DNA from: Sabethes cyaneus
Taxonomy: Eukaryota > Arthropoda > Insecta > Diptera > Culicidae
DNA: 64,000 bases
Direction: 5' to 3'
Assembly (NCBI RefSeq): GCF_943734655.1
Contig: NC_071355.1
Location: forward strand, 94,185,449 to 94,249,448
Below, in pieces: positions 56,471-64,000 of the stretch (position 1 is its first letter; every line of letters starts with the position of its first letter). The position numbers and the translations under genes were made by a program. Below the pieces are notes generated by a model. It was not told the DNA's origin, searched no databases, and saw only the letters and a list, made by a program, of their open reading frames with translations.

Positions 56471-58266
56471 CGCGAGGTATATACTGTCGATAGTATTCGG
56501 GGAGAATTGGTTATAATTGGCTCCCATTATAGTTTGGTTTAATCCGCGGATCCCTCAGCGTGCGCAAAGAGGAATGTTATACAAACTTAGTAAGCATTGC
56601 TGCAATGACCTAGCATTGGGTAATAAAACATAGGTGGGAGTTTCGAAGGGAATGGGACAATACGGGAAGACAAATAGCGCAAAATTAGGTAAGGGACAGT
56701 CATGGAAGAAATGCTTAAAAAGTTTTGTACCGTTCCTCTTTACCCAGGAATACGATTTCTCTAAAAAAATTCTCTAAATCTTTTAGCGACAGAAGTGAGA
56801 AGTGTTGACGAACAGAGTAATCTTTGCCGCATGCTAACCTTCTGCTTTGCTTCCGTGCGATAGCGATGCATAAAATGGCAGAAATCAAGGTAGGAATCCA
56901 CAAGATTTTCGGATGGAAAAGAAATGATTGGATAATCCAGTTTACATTCATTCCATTTTATTTTAATCCCTAAACCTATTTGATATAACAAAACAAAATT
57001 AACCCAAGGGATAACAAAGTAAAGTCCTAATGTAAATCCAGAGTAAAACAACTCATTGCTCCTTGCTCTTTACCATACAACCGCTTCGATTTAAATTGCT
57101 TCTGTTTCAGTTATTAATATGTTTGGATAAGATATTTTTGTGATCATATTACGGCGGTAACTATTCTTGCTGCCATATTTTTTACCAAACGAGGGTTTCA
57201 ATCGTTTTCGCGTAACTTACTAATAATCCACTCCTGTGTTTATGGTAACCGCTTGATCGTAAGCATTTTTAAAAGTTTGATATTTTACTTCCATGATCGT
57301 ATTTTTTATCACAGGCACATAACATGTGCAATACAGCTTCAAATTGTAATAAATGCAAGCAGTTCTTTTAGATGGTTATGAATTTAAATCTTTCAGCTAT
57401 TCGATCCTACTTGGATGTCCAACTCTGCAATCATGCAACTTTATCATAATATTACTCCCTTCGATATAATTTTGCAGCTACCATGCCAAAACTTTTCTGC
57501 AGTTATGCATAAGCAAAAATAACAAAATAACTTATGTTTGTAACATAAAGTTTGTACACAAAAATGGTTGCCAAAGCAAACAACACAAATAAAAAGTGTT
57601 AGGATAGGTATTTAGGATTGATGTAAAAAAACGTTTGAATTGCAAACAATAACAAATTAGGTAGCGATTTTATAAATCAAGCAGTGCCATGAAAACTTTA
57701 TAAATTCTAGAAAGTGCATCACTGGAAGTCTCATAACATAACACTCGAACACACAGTGGGATTCGTAAATGAAACATTTTCCATTTTTGCTCAGAATTTC
57801 TCGACGTATTTTCATTGAAAAATAATGGATTTTTTTTTCAGCAACAAGTTTTAGTATTCTCATTTTGACTAGTTTATTTTTTCTTCTTTAATTGATGGAG
57901 TATCCTATCAGGAAAACATAAAACACATTGATCGTAATCAGCTAAGCTGGAACAAAATATACCTTTCTTATTAATTTCTTCAAAAAACCTGCTTTACAGG
58001 GTTCAACGCACAGAAACAATTACTATGTAATTAACGGTCTAATATTTGCTGTCTTTTATATACCTGATAGATGCTTCCAATTTTACTTTAACGGTCGAAC
58101 CAGCGTGCACATTAGCTTTGTATCGGGTTTTTAATTTTTGCTACGCTTAAGGCTACGCTTCAGACGTTCGGAAATAAATAACTTAAATCAAATATCACGA
58201 TGAAAAATAAGAAACAAATCGAGGAAACCTACAGGCTGCGAACACAAAACATACACTGCTGGCTGG
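56471..58266. other. Intergenic, possible receptor-like relic
   Basis: On the minus strand at 57060-56715 a frame with a strong hydrophobic segment (FTLGLYFVIPWVNFVLLYQI) followed by KIKWNECKLDYPIISFP is open and then continues in a shifted frame. It has the look of a degenerate insect chemoreceptor piece, but I cannot confirm it. The rest, AT-rich, includes the 3' flank of the GRAM gene. Confidence 0.2.
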
Positions 58267-61200
58267 CTACGTTGCGACAGTCGAGGGTGTTTCCAGGAGC
58301 GTACTGCCCGCAGACGGTGATGTATCGCCAGGATGCGAGTCGGAGAGCGCTATTCCGAATCGTTTAGTGGAGTCGTGCAGTAGTATGGACAAGGTTTCCA
58401 AACTTTTTCGAACCTAAAACGAGGATAGATAATTGTTTTATTATTTCAGTTATAAAGTTGCATTTCATTTAGGGATGTTATAAAAAACAAAAAATTACCT
58501 TGGCAATTTGTTCAAGATTGGAGTTAAGAACTATCTGAGCCTCTACCGTACTTTTTTCCTGCATTTGTTTCTGCCATTTAAGCACTTCTGCATACACATC
58601 CATGTTATCATCTTCTCCCTACAATAACAACATTAACGTTCCTTTAATACTGTGTCAATAACTCAGCATATAATCGAACCTACCCATCGAAAGTTGTTAA
58701 AATTATATATGCGCGACTGCAAGTAGTGTATTTTGTACATGAGAAAACAGGAAAACAGTGCTAGCACTATTGCCAAAATTATCCCTACGTGTATAACACC
58801 AAAATCGGAGGGAAAGATTTGTTGTAGCCTAGTCCTAAGTCTTGTCAGCATGCTATGGTTACCATTATTAATATTAACACTATTATTACTAGTTTGATGG
58901 GGGATATCACTAGAGCGGGGAATCTCTTTGAGAGTGTTGCCCGGTGTCTTCAAAATTGCTGCAGATGCTATTAATGCGACCGGCGATTTAATAATAATTT
59001 CTTTTTGCACCGATTTAATACTTTTAGAAGCTGTAAAAAAAGAATATTCAATCATCAAAGCTGTATTATGGATCTGACAGATTCTTACCGTCTAGGGATC
59101 GCTTAGAGCCATCTATTACAGTAAGCTTATCATTAATAGAGTCACCCGAATCAACTACGTCAGACTTTTTATCTTTCACATGGGAAGAACTTTCGTTACC
59201 ACTAATTGAGCAGCTACTATCATCCTCCGCCGAACATTCGGACACCTCCACATCCGGTGCCTTCTGTGCGATTGGTTCTTCCACTTCGGGCGGTGCCACC
59301 GGTCGCCAAACACTACACATCAACCGGTACGCAGCCTCGCGGCTCATAAAACTACCGAACACGTGTCGATCGTCGCAAGTCTGCACACCGACCGCGTTCG
59401 GAAACATTTTGGCTGTCTTCTCCTTGGAGATTTTTATCACGGAAACTGTTGGGATCAAAAGCTAAAAAAACAGAGTTTATTTAGTAAGAGTCCAAAACCA
59501 AACAGTAATCGGAACACACCTTTGTTACGTAACCGAAAACATTGGAGTAAAATGCAAAATAATTCTGCGTAATATAAAGATGCCCTTGTAGCAGAATGTC
59601 ACTAACTAACGCACAGGAAAAATCTGCAGTAAAAAGAAGAAAATAATTTCCGTTAGTCAACTAGACGCACATGTTTTCTATATTATTCGAAGAATCTAAG
59701 AAATATAATGGCTAATGTTATACCAGTATAAGATATTGAGGATTGTTCCTTCTACTAGCTCACTACTATGTTACTTGTAGATCCAATAAGCGGAAAAGCC
59801 TACATTTGCCCAGAAAAACAGGCGTCATTGCATTGCACAGCGGGCAAAATTAATCGAAAAAACAGAGCTTTTTGTTACCGCTGTTTTGAAGGGGTAAACA
59901 GTGACTTTTCTTATGTAAAAATAACGAGAAATTGATTAATGATGGTCTCAACGCGCGGAAATAGCTAGAACGAGCCCATTTGCACCAGTCACCCTCTATT
60001 CCTTAATAGTTTTGAAAGAATCATTTTCCTGTTTTACTTTAATGATGTGCACAACTTAATTGATTGCTCGCGACTGGCGTTGGCAGACGATTTAAAGTTA
60101 TTCTCAAAAATTAACCGACATCCTTTACATCCAGAAACAATTGGACATGTTTGCGATGAAGGCAGATCGAGATTCCATTCGCCTAATGTCTAGGTTGATG
60201 TTACTGTCACTATAACCACAACTCGCAACTCCGGAGTATTGGGGTTTCCAATAGTATTCATTGCGTTTGTGAGGCATGACATTAAACACGTGAATTATGC
60301 ATGTATTGAACGCCATGGTACTAGATCTCAGTTCTTGCACTTGACAATAACTCCAGAACAAAAAAAAGGTTTACATGAAATTTTTATCATTAAAAAATTA
60401 GGAATTGACGAACGAGAAAAGAATTTATATGAGGGAAATAACTTATCTGCACACTTAAAATAAAGTGCCGAATTCGGTAAAATTTTGCCAAAATCTCAAC
60501 ACCCGAACGTTCGGTAAAGATGTCGATGGTGCATATCGACGTTTACTTTAGTAACGTTTGGTAACATTAAAAGTTTTACCGAACTGTCGGCTGTTGAGTT
60601 TTCGGCAAAATTTTGCCGAACTCGGTGCTTTTTTAAGTGTGTGCGGAGATTTCCAATACCGTGAATATATTTTTTCTATATTGCGGAGAAATTTTATTGC
60701 ATTTGTTTACATTACTATACCCTTGAAAAATTCAAAAATTTAACGAAATCTCAACAGCTGAACGTTCGGTAAAAATTTCAGTGGTACATAACGACGTTTA
60801 CGGATCTTTAGTAACGTTTGGTATCACAAAATTTTGTAACGATAAAATTTTCTGGTAAAATTTTGAAACAGTCTGATAAAATGCCCGCCACTGTCAACAT
60901 TAGCATCGATCAAATTCTACTTACAATTCAACACCTTCTCATCCTCCACCTGGATAAAGTGCCGGGAAAACTTCTTCTGTCGGGAACTGTTGAACTCCTT
61001 TTTCTTCTTCTCTTTCTCTGGTTTCTCGGGCTTTTCGTACCCCTCATTTTTGGCGACTACCTTTAGTGGGTAAGGACTGGAGCTTCTTATGTTTGGTGGT
61101 ACCGATAGTGGAGAAGACGTTAGAGATTTCAGAGATCTGAAACAAGAATGGACAACAAACACATAGGAGAATTGAACAGATGACTCGGCAGTAAATACAC

Positions 61201-62397
61201 AGTCAATAGAGACATAAATATTACATTAACAGCCGCAACTGCAGTGTGTCGGCAAGGTCAAGTGAATTTGCAATGATACACTTGTTTCTTATTCATATAA
61301 TTTTCCCACACATATGGCAATTACGGACACGTTATTTCTTCAACGTGCGCGACAAATAGTACGGCAGAGACCGTAAAATGAAATTGACTATAAATCGATT
61401 AGCGAAATGAGCAGGGTGTGACAATTTCTATTGACCTATTACTATGTCTTCGTCACAATGACCTACCACCATATTTTAACTTTTAAGTGTAGTATATACC
61501 ACACATTTCGAGATAAATATAAGCTAATCAATCTTTATGAATAATTCACCGCAAATTCATTAACATTTTTGACAAATTATCAAGTTTGCAAAACATGAAC
61601 AAAATATTTAAATTGTAAACAAAGTATATCCTCTGAAGAGTTGGGACAGCTAATATATTCTTGATCTATTCGCTAATCAGTTGGATCGATAAAACTTATC
61701 AGTCAATTTAAGTATTTCATTATCATTCTGTACGGTAATGACTACGGTAAATAGTATCATTCGTAACGTTGAGTCATTATAATATAGTAAAAACACGACG
61801 CCAAATTTAGTTTCTAAGCTGTGTTTTATCAGGTTGTAACCTTTAACATCATACGGTCAATTCATAAAATCTCAGAGAAAAGATATCCAACGGAGATCAA
61901 CTTCTTTTGAATATCTCATGTATAAATTTTCTTGCATACTAGCGCCAATATATATCAATTGAAAATAGTACCTACTACAAAACCTGTTGAAATGTAACTA
62001 TGAGTTTCATAGCAACTATATTTACGCCATGAAAATTGCATGCGATATGGCTTTCCAACTAAATTTGGCACATGTTTTACGCAAGTTGATACCGGTCGCA
62101 TGAATATCTGTGCAAAAAGCACTCATTTACCATAAAAGTAGGACACGTAAAATCGTATTATTTATAGTTTACCGTTAGCGGAATTGAGCTAATCAAAAGT
62201 TCAAATTTGGCACCTTGATTTTTTGTGTACTTAATCAAGCAACACTAATGTGATAAATTACAGAAGTTCAGTTCAGACTAATTAACTCACCCATAGTAAT
62301 ACACGGAATGCTTACGCCGGAAGACGACACCTTCCTCATCACTAGAGTTGATGGTTGCCGCCATATTTGGCGTCGAATATGCTGATGTCATTGGCAT
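58267..62397 (-). CDS. GRAM domain-containing membrane protein (GRAMD2-like), 469 aa, 7 exons
   Basis: Probably a tail-anchored endoplasmic-reticulum protein whose GRAM domain contacts the plasma membrane or its lipids, as for vertebrate GRAMD2A/2B; the role is inferred from the family. Exons: 62397-62291, 61136-60925, 59623-59520, 59461-59089, 59030-58684, 58618-58499, 58413-58267. Phases are consistent and total 469 codons. The N-terminus is Ser/Pro-rich with a Lys/Glu patch (KPEKPEKEKKKKEF). The GRAM domain spans about residues 87-175: RQKKFSRHFIQVEDEKVLNY, FSCALVSDILLQGHLYITQN, YFAFYSNVFGYVTK, then KEKTAKMFPNAVGVQT and HVFGSFMSREAAYRLM. An acidic/Ser-rich linker follows, then one membrane helix near 343-365 (GVIHVGIILAIVLALFSCFL), then a helical tail (WQKQMQEKSTVEAQIVLNSN). 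There is no VASt domain, which separates it from GRAMD1/Aster sterol carriers. The second intron (59624-60924) holds MITEs and an RT fragment. Confidence 0.88.
60010..60150 (+). pseudogene. CR1/Jockey-type RT fragment in a GRAM-gene intron
   Basis: The short frame FYFNDVHNLIDCSRLALADD followed by LKLFSKI corresponds to the segment ending in the catalytic (Y/F)ADD box; here Leu replaces the aromatic residue. Too short to classify further. Confidence 0.5.
60450..60641. mobile_element. MITE with CACACTTAAAA termini, 192 bp
   Basis: Left end CACACTTAAAATAAAGTGCC, right end the complement of CACACTTAAAAAAGCACCG. Both arms hold GTTCGGTAAAATTTTGCC-type sequence. A partial second copy at 60745-60860 repeats CTCAACAGCTGAACGTTCGG and ACGACGTTTAC but lacks clear ends. 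Same terminal motif as 34128-34326. Confidence 0.75.
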
Positions 62398-62825
62398 GGT
62401 TAAATTTTACCGAGCACTTTCACCGAATAAATATTTCTTAAACTCCAACTGTTTTAATAATTAACTGTGACTAAGGACCACCATTTAACTGTATCAGTCT
62501 TTACTGTCTATGTACCACTGTAACACTGTGAACAACAATCGATCTTTCACTCCTCAACGTCAACGCATAATCGTAGGTAAAGCATACTTTTGTAGGTTTA
62601 AAATACCTGTACAGTAGGTAAACATGTTCTAAAACAGACCCAATTCTCTTAGTACGTTGGCCCACGAATAATACTAGCAGTTCAAAAATAAACATGGATA
62701 ATACGTTATAGTTTTTAGTTAAATTTGTTACATATCATAGAATTATGACGATTAAACCTATTATCGAGTGGTTCAGAAACCATACCATTTAACCCTCCAA
62801 TGTGCAAAATCGGTAAAACGATTAG
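62398..62825. other. Upstream region of the GRAM gene
   Basis: Likely 5' untranslated and promoter sequence on the minus strand. No TATA box recognised. Confidence 0.35.
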
Positions 62826-62935
62826 GGATGCTATACCGGTTTTACCGAAACCGGTTTTACCGGTATTACCAGGCTATTTTCCAATACCGAATTACCGGTT
62901 TTTCCAAGACCAAAAACCGGTATTTTCGGTATTTT
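62826..62935. repeat. ACCGGT palindrome array
   Basis: Five ACCGGT hexamers in about 100 bp, preceded by TTAGGGATGCTATACCGG. This resembles a single subterminal array of a hAT-like element (terminal TAGGGATG). No matching opposite end was found in the window. Confidence 0.5.
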
Positions 62936-63074
62936 TTTGCATGATCAAATAACAACTCAAGAAGCCTGAATCGCTGGTAAAAAGTTTAAAGCAAGGGGAA
63001 ACTTAAATTCATGATTGAAGGTTCTACAAATAATAACTCAATTATGTAGTTCTTCCAAAGGGAAACCCCTGAAA

Positions 63075-63285
63075 TACCTCACCGCTGTCAGCATAGAGCC
63101 GGAGTGCCTCATGCTTTTTAAGCAGTCGTCTCCATTCAACTTGTTCCAATACCTGGGCTACTCGTCGCCAATTTCTCAGTCATCTCAGAAGTCGCAAATC
63201 ACTATCGATCTGATCATGCCATCTTGCATGTTGAGCTCCTCTGTTACTGGTGTCGAGGCGGTCGTTGAAAAGAACTGTTTTCTTT
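63075..63285 (-). pseudogene. RTE-like ORF2 C-terminal fragment
   Basis: The minus frame reads VLFNDRLDTSNRGAQHARWH, DQIDSDLRLLRRL, NWRRVAQ and QVEWRRLLKKHEA, closely matching the C-terminus of the element at 50613-50775. 5'-truncated and frameshifted. Confidence 0.75.
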
Positions 63286-64000
63286 GCTGAGAAACAAGGA
63301 TACGCTTTATTTAAGCGATGAGGAATTAATGAAGAAATAAGAAATTGTCGCAGTGCTAAAACCAGCCTTGGCTGCTGTCGAATTACTGTACCGGAAAAAT
63401 TGCAAACTCTACGAACTACGCACTCTAAAACTACTCTCGGAACACCTTTCAAGTATCGCACAACTGCTGTTCGAGTTACTGTATTGATAGAATTTCCATA
63501 TATTTAAATTTATTCGTTTTATAATTAGCCGCGCTATGTGCAATGACTTTGTAATATTCTTCAAGGCATCAAGGATGTTTTAATAATAAAATTCTGCAAG
63601 GTTTTATTATTTTAAAAGTCAATGGAATAAACTCAGAAACCGAGCAGGCAGAGGAACCAAAATCAACTGAACCTTCAGTTATAATTTATCATAAATGTCA
63701 GTATCTAAGCAGCTTATTAAAAGCTCTTGAACAAGGGTTTTCCTACGCTACATTTCTAATTTATCACTAGGAATTATTCTTTCTTTCTCTGTGGAGACCG
63801 AATGAAGATTCTCTGTCTCCGGAAGTTTTTCATTGAAATTTGTTCTCGTTTAAAAGATGACATGGTAAATTCTCTTCGCATTGTTAAATATTATTTTTTT
63901 AATGAATTAACTACGCGACAGAAATTGAGAATCGTTTATTATGGAAGGAACTTCTTCAAATCATATGATTTTTGAATATAGTTTTCAAGAGTTAACTTTT
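63286..64000. other. Intergenic, nothing assignable
   Basis: AT-rich DNA to the window edge, with no supported gene. Confidence 0.45.

Noticed and set aside
56715..57060. Odorant-receptor gene
   Set aside because: One hydrophobic segment and a chemoreceptor-like motif are suggestive, but the frame shifts, no flanking exons are found and the family match is from memory only.

Overview
This window is insect nuclear DNA, and the gene content and repeats point to a mosquito, probably a culicine. The evidence is spliced genes with short GT-AG introns, a mitochondrial NAD-isocitrate dehydrogenase alpha gene, a divergent ionotropic receptor, an RR-type cuticular protein, and a dense load of transposons. 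These include CR1-like and RTE-like non-LTR elements, a tRNA-derived SINE, Helitron, hAT, Tc1/mariner and pogo relatives. I found no rRNA or functional tRNA gene and nothing bacterial. All gene models are my own splice predictions from reading frames, intron phases and splice signals, without transcripts.

Host genes, left to right: a cuticular protein (CPR, 12988-13693, +); a tyrosine-rich secreted protein of four exons (16589-13832, -); a second tyrosine-rich protein (22891-22333, -); an ionotropic receptor (29490-28130, -); a third tyrosine-rich protein (30590-31144, +); Idh3a (39127-40976, +); and a GRAM-domain membrane protein of the GRAMD2 type (62397-58267, -). The CPR gene and the three tyrosine-rich genes form a loose extracellular-matrix neighbourhood of about 18 kb. 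The products look like structural, cross-linkable matrix proteins (cuticle or eggshell), which is inference. Idh3a is a TCA-cycle housekeeping gene. The GRAM protein probably works at endoplasmic-reticulum/plasma-membrane contacts.

The rest is mostly mobile DNA. 1-8.7 kb holds a SINE, decayed Tc1/mariner pieces and a near-palindromic MITE. 8.76-11.46 kb is one non-autonomous Helitron filled with 143/162-bp repeats. 18.3-21.55 kb is a decayed CR1-like copy split by minisatellites and a foldback. 23.5-25.9 kb is a hAT-like element with arrays of ATCGAT at both ends. 35.3-38.8 kb is a hAT element containing a 93-bp tandem array, which is itself interrupted by a TA-flanked element carrying a captured syntaxin fragment. 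42.8-48.7 kb is a CR1-like element with an exact 1978-bp internal tandem duplication. 50.3-55.3 kb is a four-level nest: hAT, then RTE-like, then a Transib-like foldback, then a SINE. Three of the four insertions have readable target-site duplications.

The strongest novel candidates are the ATCGAT-array hAT element, the syntaxin-capturing element, the RSS-like foldback element, and the undescribed tyrosine-rich secreted gene family.
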